From: Archegozetes longisetosus
Lineage: Eukaryota > Arthropoda > Arachnida > Sarcoptiformes > Trhypochthoniidae
Assembly (NCBI GenBank): GCA_018873245.2
Contig: JAEMBT020000008.1
Coordinates: 3,830,001 to 3,894,000, forward strand
Reading direction: 5' to 3'
Length of the DNA stretch: 64,000 nucleotides
The position numbers and the translations under genes were made by a program. Shown piece by piece: positions 48,924 through 59,088 of this stretch. The stretch's first letter is position 1, and every line of letters starts with the position of its first letter. The notes below the pieces were generated by a model that saw nothing but the letters and a program-made list of their open reading frames with translations, made no database searches and was not told the DNA's origin.

Positions 48924-48981
48924 GGGGACGGGAGACTGCTATATACCTTAGACCCATTAGCCCAGATTCACCCTAGTGGAT

Positions 48982-49380
48982 GATATGATTACAAGTGTTC
49001 GTATTTTTAGTCTCCAATTCTGTGTTTGGTTCAAAAGTCGACCTAATTTGGGCCAGCGAAACAAACCAAAATCTCCTCCCTTTTATTAAATGTCACGAGT
49101 ATTAGGTGTTCCTACTTCGAAAGTTTACAGTATGCAGTTCAGAGTTACCCGGAGAAATTAAGTGAAGGTCAAGTATACAATCTAAATAAAGATTTTAAAG
49201 AAAGAAGCTACCTAGACTGTGAAGTTGCTCGCCACGAAGAGCTTGTTTTCCAACGACATAAATACCAAGTAAAACTTTTTAAAAATTTTTAAACAATTGG
49301 AAAACAATAATTCGAGCATCACTGAGTTAGTTCAAAGCTTGGTTATTAGTATATCTAGTATATTAAGAATTCAAAAAGAA
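48982..49380. other. Spacer right of the giant Merlin
   Basis: AT-rich with no ORF above background. It may include eroded 5' sequence of the mariner relic that follows. Confidence 0.3.
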
Positions 49381-49384
49381 GGTA

Positions 49385-49600
49385 AAAAGTGGTATCGAAG
49401 TGGATATTATACATGCTGACACCCGTACAAGAGAAATCAAGTGTGACTCTATGAAACATCTAAATAAGTGTAAAAGTAGCCCAGGCTTTCTTGATAGATT
49501 TATAACAATAGATGAAACTTAGATTAAGTTATTGCCCAAGAGGTAGTCACCCGCAAAATTGTTTGTTGAAATTTGGGCCTTAAAAATAGTTTATCCAATA
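49385..49600 (+). pseudogene. Mariner transposase relic
   Basis: One frame reads VSKWILYMLTPVQEKSSVTL and the next MKHLNKCKSSPGFLDRFITI followed by DET-stop. These match the order of mariner WVPHxLT and FLxRxITxDETW motifs, the latter with the first catalytic Asp. One frameshift separates them and stops follow. No TIRs were found. Confidence 0.6.
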
Positions 49601-50235
49601 AAAATTAGAGAGAGGTACACTAAAGTGCCGAAGTCATAATTTTCAGGAAAATAGTCTTACTAATTAATACCATTAAAATAAAACTATAACTATGTTATCA
49701 CAAAATAGTTTTATTCTACTCTAACAGTATTAGGAACATTAACAAAAAAATTTTCTCAAAATGCATGTGTTGTGGATAAGTTATTAATTAAAAACTCATT
49801 TTCTAATTCATTATAAGGTTATATTATATTACTCATTATTCATTAAAAATTTCTTATAGTTATAAAACTTAGGTTGTGTTGAAACCTCACTCATTTTTCC
49901 ATCTATATAAATGTGTAATTGATCCCTATATATTTCGAGTGCAAAAACAATTTCGACAGATGTTTATTTGGGTTACTGTGCGAGGGCTCACAACAATGAC
50001 ACTTGCCTGGACAGTAGCTGTAAGATCTTTAAATTAAGCTTTAATAATATTTAATTAATCCGAGGTTTTCATCTTACGTTTTAGACCCACAAAATGTCAG
50101 TGGCAAGATGAAGAAATGAAAAATGACTATGATAGCGGGGTTTCATAAAAAATTAAGTAGTTGGTTTTGAAATTTTACCCAAATACATAAAGCTAAATTA
50201 TTGAAGTATAGGATCATCGATCAAAAACTACTAAC
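49601..50235. other. AT-rich spacer
   Basis: No genes or repeats recognised. Confidence 0.3.
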
Positions 50236-51316
50236 TAGGTGAAAGACCCATAAAAATCGGATGAGGATTGCATTCGATAGTACTCCATTAGAGGGATCCA
50301 ACCATACCATACAATCAATCTCCACCCACTCAATCACAAACCACTCCCACTTTCAAAATACGTTAAATTTCAATTATAATCGAAATTTTATGATAAATAG
50401 AGGTGTGACCGATATGTATGTGTTAATGGTGGTGAGTTTGATTGATCACTATAACATATTATGAAAAAAATTTGAAAAGGGACGTAGTTAGAAGCTATAA
50501 AGGATAAGTCAAGGTTAAATCAGACCTCATTTACCGACAACTCACCCCATTTATGATACATCATTGGATTCCGTTCATCAAGCTGAACAATTTGATAACA
50601 CAATTGACTACTTCCAACACGAACCTAACCACTTCTGGCCACCGAGACCTAACCCCCTCAAGAATGGGTAAATCTGGCTTTACCAAGTTGTAATCCAAGC
50701 CAAACCTATTCTCTCTTAGCTTATATCGGGCTTGCTTGTGTTACGATTCTCTAAACCCAGGTTTATCCATTACGAGGTACTAAACCAATGATTTATATCT
50801 CCGTAACTACTTGTGATAATTGATCAAGTGAGGTATCAAGATGCTCAATTCGATGCCCCGAGACCAATGATATATTACTCGGTGGGGTCAGCCACTCCCG
50901 TCGGGAGTTGCCCAGAAGTGGCTAGATTCGGGTTGAAAGCAGTCAATTGTGTTATCAAATTGTTCAGCTTGATGAATGGAATCCAACGATGTATCATAAA
51001 TGGGGTGAGATGTCGGTAAATGAGAGATCTGACTCAACCTGGATTTATCCTTCATAGCTTATAACTACATCCCTTTTCAATTCTTTTCATAATAAGAAAA
51101 GTTCTGATCAATCAAACTCACCACCATTAACACATGCATATCGGTCACGCCTCTATCTTAAAATTTCGATTGAAATTGTAATTCAACGTATTTTTGAAAA
51201 AGTGGGCGTGGTTTGTGAACGAGTGGGTGGAGATTGATGGTAAGATATGGTTGGACCTCTCTCATGGAGTACTATCGAATGCAAACCTCATCCGAATTTT
51301 ATGGATCTTTAGCCTA
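50236..51316. mobile_element. Foldback element related to 45220-46448, with a nested Merlin MITE
   Basis: The arms 50236-50501 and 51051-51316 are inverted and diverged. They share CCCATAAAAATCGG and CATTCGATAGTACTCCAT blocks with the 45220 element. The centre 50502-51050 is a palindromic MITE of the GGGTGAATCC family (ends GGATAAGTCAAGG and the inverse GGATAAATCC), with CCTCGTAATGG and GATAATTGATCAAGTGAGG blocks as in 31103-32216. No clear TSD for the outer element. Confidence 0.7.
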
Positions 51317-51543
51317 AATGGTACACCATAACTGGATCATCAATGACATGTCTAAGCTTTTAAAGATATTTTTTATTCATATGTGAATCATATTTAGATT
51401 AAATAAATTTGAGCACGTATAATAAAATTGATGATGAATTATCGAAAGGAATATGCCGAAAATTCCCTAAATGAGCCTTCTAATGAAACACATTAAAGAT
51501 TATACAGGAACAAGACCTAGTTAATAAACAAAAAAAGGATCCG

Positions 51544-51610
51544 GACCATTTGACCTACCAATCATTTTATCTAACCTAACCCAACAAAACGGTTGGTAGG
51601 TCAAATGGTC
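51544..51610. repeat. 67-bp hairpin with CCTAACC loop
   Basis: GACCATTTGACCTACCAA is followed by a loop of about 30 bases containing CTAACCTAACCC and then the exact inverse TTGGTAGGTCAAATGGTC. The stem is 18 bp and perfect. Confidence 0.7.
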
Positions 51611-51714
51611 GACTCCCTAAAAATATTTGTTATTAATCAATGAGATCCTCCCAGAGTTATAGCCAAAAGTCTAAGTCGACTTTAGCAGAAATGAAACAGG
51701 CTAGCGGTTGTAAA

Positions 51715-52045
51715 TTCTCCCAGAGGATCCTGGCATAGATTTTCAAATTATGACGCTTGGATACGATTAAACATCAAAAATGATTAGACACATGTTTTTT
51801 GTTTGGATAAATAACGTTTTATGATTCTACTTCAAATTTGCTATCTTTTGAAATCAAAATTAACCCTGACTCTTCCCAAGAAAGATATCGATATTCAAAT
51901 ATCGTCAATTTTATGTTCGTTACCCTATAGATCTTGCGTTTGCGCTTATTTATCCAAACAAAAATCACGTGTCTAATCATTTTTTATGTTTAATCGTATC
52001 CAAGCATCAGAATTTGAAAATCTACGCCAGAATCCTCTGGGAGAA
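51715..52045. mobile_element. Foldback MITE, 331 bp
   Basis: Arms of about 100 bp at each end are inverted copies: TTCTCCCAGAGGATCCTGGC at the left against the inverse TTCTCCCAGAGGATTCTGGC at the right. Both continue into TGGATACGATTAAACAT and TTTTTTGTTTGGATAAATAA (or variants). The middle holds no ORF. Confidence 0.75.
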
Positions 52046-52459
52046 CTTAGCTCGTTTGTCTGTGAGCCACTAGTAGAATATCAATATACTTCTAATATGT
52101 TGTGCGTTCCAACATGTAGTATACTCAAAAATATTTTATCGAGATCCAACAGGGTTTAGGGGTAGAAAACCCTCGAAAACCGTTTACCTCATTTATAAGA
52201 ATGAGTGTACACGATCATATGGTTATAGCTCTCGGGGAATTTAAGCTGAAGAGCCCATGCTCCTCCGAGCGTGGATTCTGTCTCGGCACCGCTCCGCTAC
52301 AAAATACCATACCAATGCTTAAATAGATATAACCAAACGTGGCGCCGAGCCCATCTTGCACTACTGCTGTCAGTGTAAATGCGGCCAAAGAACTGTTGGT
52401 GTCGTGCTCGTATTATGTTGTTTTGTCTGCTCATATATTATTCTTTTAATAGTAATTAG
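52046..52459. other. Unassigned, moderately GC-rich segment
   Basis: 52240-52430 (GCTCCTCCGAGCGTGGATTC..., GTGGCGCCGAGCCCATCTTG) is richer in GC than its surroundings and may be part of an old element. I cannot identify it. Confidence 0.25.
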
Positions 52460-52832
52460 GTGATGGTATGCAATAACCAGTCATCTCTTGATCAGTATTT
52501 CATATGAAAAAGACATTTTAATACTACTAAATGGTAGAGACATAAAGCACGACGTATATTAAATAAGGTTTTTTTTCACCTGAATTAAAGTTTTTTTATT
52601 AAATAAACAAAGGTTGCAATGAAACAAAACATTAAATTTTGAGAGAAAATGATAAAATTAACAATAAATTGTACAAAACAACTAAAATTGAATATATATT
52701 AAATGAGCTTAAGAAATATTCTCAAGTAATAATTAATTTATTCTTTTGGAAGGCGTCGTTCGTATCAATACATTTGGACCTTTTTAAAATGCAATACTGA
52801 TCAAGAGATGACTGGTTATTGCATACCATCAC
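52460..52832. mobile_element. MITE with 41-bp terminal inverted repeats
   Basis: GTGATGGTATGCAATAACCA (continuing GTCATCTCTTGATCAGTATT) at the left is matched by its exact inverse at the right end. The flanks TAATTAG and TTATTAG are close to a 7-bp duplication. A fragment of one end recurs at 55885-55981. There is no coding capacity. Confidence 0.8.
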
Positions 52833-53274
52833 TTATTAGTTTAAGGAAACTATAATTGTAATTTAAATTTATGGAAAGCGTTGGCCAACTTTGTTCGATA
52901 AGTCAGAGTTAGAATCCCACTCCGACCTTTTCTCAAAAAATTAATTCAAGCCTTCCCCTTCAATATAGTATAAGTCGGAGTCCGTTCGCAGTGAGACAAG
53001 GGTATCAAGTCATTTTTGAAAACTTTGATTTCTCCATAGACTAAATCATAAAAAGAGTTACAATAAATCCTGTTATTCTTAAGCTATACATAACTAAGAA
53101 TGTATATTTTGTCACATCATGAGACCATTCAAGTGGGTGTATTAGAGACCTTAAATCGTCCCTCCCAGTTACAGCCAATGTTTCCCCCTCTCTTTTATGC
53201 AGTGATCTAATGTGGAGCGTTGTTCATTTAATGTTTACATTGATTGAAAGTTTTATTAAGTGAATTTTTGGGCC
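52833..53274. other. Spacer with a possible tRNA-like remnant
   Basis: 52875-52925 (GCGTTGGCCAACTTTG ... GAGTTAGAATCCCACTCCG) recalls the head of the SINE at 43777 but with a broken B-box. A SINE relic is possible. Nothing else was seen. Confidence 0.25.
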
Positions 53275-53613
53275 CGGCTCTGTTCACTGATAGCCTGTTC
53301 AGTGAAAGCCTGTTCACCGATAACCTATCAACCGATAACTTTTTCACCGAAATTTTAAAAACAGAACAACTCATCTTAAATAACAAACTAATATAATAAC
53401 CTAATCTAGCCTAGCCTAACCTAACATAACAACATAACAACATAACAACATAACATAACATAACATAATAGCATAGCATAGCATAAAAAATTATAGCATA
53501 ACCTAACCAAACATAATATAAAAACACGATTGAAATTGAGATAAATGGTAAATCTTACGAATTTTATTAAATAAAACTTTGTCGGTGAACAGGTTGTCGG
53601 TGAACAGAGTCGT
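53275..53613. mobile_element. MITE with CTGTTCACCGATAAC subterminal repeats
   Basis: The left end holds three or four direct copies of a TGTTCACYGATARCC-like 16-mer. The right end has two in inverse orientation (GTCGGTGAACAGGTTGTCGG). Between them are CCTAACCTAAC and a (CATAA)n/(CAACATAA)n microsatellite at about 53420-53470. The ends are approximate. Confidence 0.6.
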
Positions 53614-54399
53614 ACTCGAATTTTATTTACCCCACGATAGAGTATGCGCTCGTCTATTACGAGAAAATTTTTTGCTTTCATGTTAAAAAGTCTCTGATAT
53701 CATTGATAATCCAATCAGTAAATTATTTCTAAAGACATTTAATACTTTTTCTATTAATTTCAAGCAAGATTGCTACAGTAATAGCTTTGTATACAAAATC
53801 TCTAGAGATGTAATTCACATACATTTTACCTATTTATTGCTATATTCTAATCATTGTGATCGAAATTCAAATTAACAGATCATTCTCTGAAAATAAATAA
53901 TCTGATACCGTGTATTTTTGTCCTATTAAACTGTTTGGCTGAACATGCGCCTCTGTTTTATGATTCGTTGATTGTGCCGAAGTATAATTTTCACAGATCA
54001 CAAAAGTATATTAAAATCATCAATTCACAGAATTTAAACTAAATTATTAATTTGATAATCTTAGGCATGAGATTATCAAATAAGCTTTGATATTAATTCA
54101 ATCAAAACAAAGTTATGCAATAGTAATTTTTAGATATGGATAAATGAAGCGATATTTCTGTGTATTTCTATCATAGATACTAGATAATGATAAATGAACA
54201 AACCACAATTTTTACTATCTGCGCCTAAATTAAGTAATATCCTTATAAATTACAATATCTTCTGATTTTTAAAAGTTTATACAATCAAAATTTTAAAACC
54301 TTTTCCATTAATTTTTTCAATTGACACATAATAAACAAACAAATAACATAAACGAACGAACACAATCATGACGCACAAACATGACACAAAATAAAATTT
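53614..54399. other. AT-rich spacer
   Basis: No genes or repeats recognised. Confidence 0.3.
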
Positions 54400-54593
54400 T
54401 GTAGACTACTAATGGTTAGTACAACAAGTCGTACTGACCTTTTGCTAATACATATGTATATATAAGGGAGCCCTGTTTTGAGAGCTCCTCAGATACAAAT
54501 TAGAAATAAAGCAATTCACATCAAGTGAAGTTTGGCTTTTATTCTTGTTTTTGTCTTCTTTCTTTTTTTGCTTCGCTTCCTCAGAACGTGACA
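54400..54593 (+). promoter_or_regulatory. Possible solo LTR with core promoter
   Basis: The segment begins TG and ends CA. It contains a TATATAA box (54459-54465), a TCAGA initiator-like site about 32 bases later, and AATAAA at about 54506, the order seen in LTR retrotransposons. The sequence after it (GTTCGCGGCAAGG) vaguely recalls the start of a Ty3/Gypsy internal region, but no gag or pol follows before the foldback element at 54688. The LTR limits are uncertain. Confidence 0.35.
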
Positions 54594-54687
54594 GTTCGCG
54601 GCAAGGGTGATTGTCTGTCTGAGGATATTCCCCCAATAAAACCTCGGCGGCTTATAGGCGGGAGTACTGACATCCCGTCTCACAATA

Positions 54688-55591
54688 AAAGAAGTATGGT
54701 CGGATAAGAACAATTTACTTAAATCTAGGTATCAGCGCTACTAATTTGTAGTATTTCTTATCCCTCATTAACTACATTCGGGAAATTTTTCAAAAGTGAC
54801 CAGAGTCAGAGTTATGATTTTTTTTCGAAAGATTTTACTGAAGGATCTATGGGTGAAAAATAAATTTAACCCCTTCACCCCTCTTTAGAATAAATATAAT
54901 TTTCAGAATACATAGATACTAGTGTGGAGATATTTTTCACAATGTATCGAAGTTGTGCAAGAATAGTTAGGGGGCGTCTCGATCGGTCAAAAATTTGTCC
55001 GCTATAAGACCAATGAAATTGAGGTTGTAATTTATGCTAGACCCAAAAGGCCCAAGATATTAGAGTTAAAAGACATATTTGATAATTCGATTTTTAAAAA
55101 ACCGTTTGTATAGTGTTTAAATAGAATAGGGAATAAAGGCATAACATCGCCACACCCTTTTTGTATCACTCTAAACTGAGGAATTAATCATATTTAGTTA
55201 GAAATTGTTACATTGACCTTATTATGCTGTTCTCTATTCCGTTAATTGGTCCCGCTGATTTGATAAGTCTTCTATAATGGGCGAATTTGTGATTGATCGA
55301 AACGTCCCCTAACTGTTCTTGCACAACTTCGATACTCTGTGAAAAATATCTCCACACTAGTATCTATGTATTCTGAAAATTGTATTTAGTTTGAAGAGGG
55401 GTAAAGTGGTTAAATTTATTTTTCGCCCATAGACCCTTCAGTAAAATTTTCCGGGAAAAAAAATCATAACCCTGACTCTGGTCACTTGAAAATTTTCCCG
55501 AACGTAGTTGATGAGGGACAAGAAATACTACAAATTAGTAGTGTTGATAGCTAGATTTAAGTAAATTGTTCTTATCCGAACATACTTCTTT
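54688..55591. mobile_element. Foldback element, 904 bp, ~290-bp arms
   Basis: The left arm 54688-54985 (AAAGAAGTATGGTCGGATAA...) and right arm about 55296-55591 are inverted copies. Long matches include AGTGTGGAGATATTTTTCAC and GTTGTGCAAGAA. No ORF and no clear TSD. Confidence 0.8.
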
Positions 55592-56240
55592 GTTCCATTC
55601 ACGTCACATTCCTATTTCCACTACCATCTCATCCGTATGCTATTATTATTATTTATCTATAATTATTATTTTTCAGAAGTCAAATGAAAGAAAATATCTG
55701 TAAATATTTGTTACCTTGGATAAGTTTAGAAACCCTATTCAACATCTATCTAATTAAAAATTAACTCAATTTCCATCCAATTCCCATTACCATTCCCATA
55801 AAAGATGGGATTGGGATTCAGATTCTCATCTCTAGTCCGAATGCATAAGACAGGCAGACGCACATATTTGCCCCATATCATTTAGATGTCGTGCTTTATG
55901 TCTATCCTTTAAAAGTACTAGAAAAGATATTTTCTTATACACTACTGATCAAGAGATGACTGATAATTGCATCCCATCGCTCAAATAATAGAGTAACGGT
56001 TTTAATCATAAGCGGGTAAAATTATAGCAGCCGTGGCAAAATAGAAAACCTCAGAATATATAGAAAAATAGACTAAAGACTAGAGTAACCCAACATAACC
56101 AAAACTAACCTAAGCTAAAAATAAAATATAAAATATAAAAATATAAAAAAAAATTATGAGTATAAAAATTAAAAATATATAAAATTGAAAAATCTAAAAA
56201 AAATTGGAGAGATGGGATCTGGCCTGACCTAACCTAATCT
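55592..56240. other. Spacer with MITE fragment and CCTAA patch
   Basis: 55885-55981 is an end fragment of the 52460 MITE family (CTGATCAAGAGATGACTG, TCGTGCTTTATGTCTA). 56091-56115 and 56225-56240 carry degenerate CCTAACC runs. No genes. Confidence 0.4.
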
Positions 56241-56259
56241 GGGGGGGGGGGGGGGGGGG
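56241..56259 (+). repeat. Poly-G run of 19
   Basis: Nineteen consecutive G follow CCTAACCTAATCT. This is unusual in an AT-rich region. It is either a real homopolymer or an assembly artefact. Confidence 0.95.
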
Positions 56260-56879
56260 TTTGACCACCTTATTGATGTATGCAGAGTAACAATAAGAAC
56301 TAAATATTTTACTACATTTGAATTGAAAGAAAAACTTATCAATGGGATCTTAATGACTAACAGAGAGTACTCACACATTAATAAAATACTTGAAGTAGTT
56401 CTGAACTTTGAGTCAAAATGTCGAAACAAAGGACAGTCTGTTTTTAGTAGTTGTAGACGTCAGTCGCAGATAGAAACCAATTTGTAACAAGTCTGATATA
56501 TTAATCCCACATATATTCAATTTATAAGATTTAGTAAATAAAATTTTATACTAATTGAATCCCAATCCAAGTTTTTTGTTGTGAATGGATTTAGTTATTG
56601 AGATATTTGAGTAAAATTATTTCTATTACTTTTATGTGTTTAAATAGTTTGATACAAGATTTTATTACAAATATTTCTAATTTTAGAGAAAAATAAAATT
56701 TATTTTTATAGTAAATTTATAGCACTATATAAATATAGTTAACTTCTAATTCTAAATACGAGAAATATATCTAATATTCTTTATTTAATTGAATCCAATT
56801 TCCTAATCTGAGAAAAAATAAGGATAATTAGACATTTTCTGAGAGATAATGATGGACTTTTATAGCTTTGCTAATTAAT

Positions 56880-58290
56880 GATAAGTAATTTGAATGAGAG
56901 CACCATTGTACTCAATACAATTCTTTAATCGTGATATTACTGAACTTGAGTTCTTTATCATTCCTTGGGGCATATTATTGAATTCTTCTTTTATCTATTG
57001 TATAAGTGTTATAGTGTCTGTTAGTTGTCTCAGATATACTTTATCCTTTAAATATTCCCAAAGAAAAAGGTCGACAGTTGTAAGGTCGAGTGATCGGGAA
57101 GGTCATAGCATATTTGACTGCCTCCCAATCTAGCGTTCAGGGAAGTGGGAATCTAACAACAGTCTCATAGTACACGCGAAGTGTGCAGGAGCCTCATCCT
57201 GTTGAAACCAAAGCCGGGCTTAACAACTTTATCAGAAATTTGAGGCCAAAGATACTCATTCAATAACTCAAGATAGCTTTCAGTATTAACAGTCCCATTG
57301 AAAAAGTAAGGATCCACACGGCCTCCACTCCATATCCATGCCCATACCATTACAGTTTCTCCAAGTTTGTCTTGCTCTGAAACAATATTTGGGTTTGATG
57401 GTGACCAGTAAACTGTTGTCTGTTTACACGATCATTTACTGAGACTAATGATTTATCTGACCATATTATTTTGTCATCAAATCCCTCATCTTCATTTTGC
57501 ATATTGAGAAAAAGGCGTATTGAAAATTCAACACGAGCTTCTGGATCGTCTTAATTAAGGTGATATACAGTCCGTTTTTTTTAAAAACTAAACACAGATT
57601 TTACAGTTAAACTTTGTTGCTTTTGAAAATATGAGTCAAAAGTGAAATCGCTTACTCATTGACCAAAATTTGAATGTTTCAAAATAAACCTTAATAATGA
57701 GCTATAATCTTACAAAACTTATTTCAAAACTGTAATCCTGCAAATTAGTTTATATATGTAAAAGTAAATTTGACTCAATTCTAAAAATAGTTGCATTGGT
57801 CGGCCCAGTTTTACCGAATTTTTCAAAAATTCAGCTCTAACTTTATCACAAGATTTAGTTAATAAATGAATTTTCAAAACAAAAATTCTTTCTTCTGTTG
57901 TGAACATTATTTTATGATTAAAGGTGTTTTTAATTCAAAATCAATGACTAAGTGATCAAATTCTGTTTTATATGTTTTAAACTTACTCATTAGTAAGTAC
58001 TGATTCACGAGTAATAATAAAGAAAAATTGTTATAAGTATTTAAGTTTAGTTTTTAAAAAAACGGACAGTATATTGGATGATATGGATGAAAATTAAGTT
58101 CTCTGAAGAATTAAATAAGCAATGCTTTTTGTAATACTAAGCTCTCTTGCCACTCTTCTTAATGACATAAGTTCACCATTCTCAGTTGCTTCAATCACCA
58201 TTTCCTCTACTAGTCCAATTGTATGTTGAGTGCGCTCTGTCTTTGTGCTTTCTTCCCGAGGTTCCTCAACATCTCCATAAGTCAAGAAAT
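56880..58290 (-). pseudogene. Mariner/Tc1-type transposase pseudogene, split by a nested element
   Basis: Read on the minus strand: EMVIEATENGELMSLRRVAR and ELSITKSIAYLILQ (58230-58100, helix-turn-helix), then an interruption at 57568-58069. The core follows: DDKIIWSDKSLV (about 57480), MVWAWIWSGGRVDPYFFNGT (about 57350), and SLDLTTVDLFLWEYLKDKVY (about 57080, with the third Asp in the place of WPPRSPDLTPLD). The tail after an in-frame TAG reads RLKNCIEYNGA. There is at least one frameshift near 57415 and several stops. The order matches full-length mariner-like transposases of about 340 residues. It is dead. Confidence 0.82.
57568..58069 (-). mobile_element. Internally deleted mariner-like element nested in the mariner pseudogene
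   Basis: The TIRs CAGTCCGTTTTTTTTAAAAA and the inverse CTGTCCGTTTTTTTAAAAAC (about 27 bp, continuing CTAAAC) are flanked by TA (57566-57567 and 58070-58071). The minus strand from 57907 codes MFTTEERIFVLKIHLLTKSC and then DKVRAEF, the typical N-terminus of this mariner group, and then loses homology. So it is a deletion derivative of a related autonomous element. It is 502 bp long. Confidence 0.85.
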
Positions 58291-59088
58291 TATCGACTAA
58301 TCTTCTCTTCTGATAGTATTAGATGATAGGCGAAATTCATATTTTCTCTCAAGAGCACAATGAATAGAAATTATGTAATTATTGTTGCGCAGATATTCAG
58401 CAACACAAAAGACTTCTTCAGCTCCTGTATATTGATATGGAGCCTTAACAGAGAAAATATATGCATTTTAAAGTGATTTCGAAAATACAAATGAATAATA
58501 ACATCAGACAACCTGAGATTATATTTATAATTAGTAATAAGAGTACTGCTATTCAATTACATATTTATTGTTTTGACATATGCTCTCAGATTTGACGCCT
58601 ACTTTTCCCTTGAATTCCCCTCTCAATGCCTCGAAACAGCACACAAATTACGGCTATTTTAATAATAAAAATGTGGACTCCAAAAGAAAAATAACTAAGA
58701 TATGCACACACAGAGAAATATAAATGAACTTTTGATGATTCAGTCGTTTGAACAGTTCTGTCATTAGCTCTTAATTGCGAGTGAATTGCGATTTCTAAGA
58801 AATACCATTAGATGGTGGTCGATTAGAATGATATTAGTATCGTTTGAAACCTCTTCCTGAGTACTTCCAATCGCCACCGATTTTATCCAAATCGGCCATC
58901 ATCTTCAATTGATTGGTGGTGGTCGGCTCAATCACAATTAAATTATAAAATTTCATAAATGTAAAAAAATTTAATTCCAAAAATTAGTTACAATTAGTGG
59001 TTAGTAATTAATCAGTAAAGTCAAAATCATCATCAGAAACAGAATTAGTGTCATCATATAAGGTTTGAGAAGTTATCATATTCAGAAG
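58291..59088. other. Spacer between mariner and hAT relics
   Basis: AT-rich. 58800-58930 has GGTGGTCGATTAG and GGTGGTCGGC elements that may be hAT subterminal repeats, but I could not define the element end. Confidence 0.3.

Larger units (their letters stand above)
41010..48973 (+). mobile_element. Giant chimeric Merlin transposon (element 2), 7964 bp
   Basis: The left end GGGTGAATCCGGGCTAATGG (41010 on) and the right end, whose inverse is GGGTGAATCTGGGCTAATGG (to 48973), form an imperfect TIR of about 95 bp. The flanking 8-bp duplication TAGTGGAT is perfect at 41002-41009 and 48974-48981. A Merlin transposase ORF (47808-48644) lies near the right end. TSD length and transposase agree with Merlin. 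The left 6 kb is non-coding: repeated inverted modules with TATATAAG boxes, tandem repeats, and nested SINE and foldback insertions. At nearly 8 kb it is far larger than element 1. An alternative is two separate elements whose flanks match by chance, which the 8-bp identity plus complementary TIRs makes unlikely. Confidence 0.85.

Noticed and set aside
48680-48976. 98-codon frame right of the Merlin 2 transposase as the rest of the enzyme
   Set aside because: Only SLWIVR recalls the expected region; most of the frame runs through the TIR hairpin. A splice from GTTAGT at about 48629 cannot be excluded but is unsupported.
41000-49000. Integrated virus or plasmid-like origin region
   Set aside because: The palindromes, TATA boxes and 18-bp repeats first suggested a replication-origin or viral terminal region. 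No viral or replication gene is visible, and the 8-bp TSD plus TIRs fit a transposon better.
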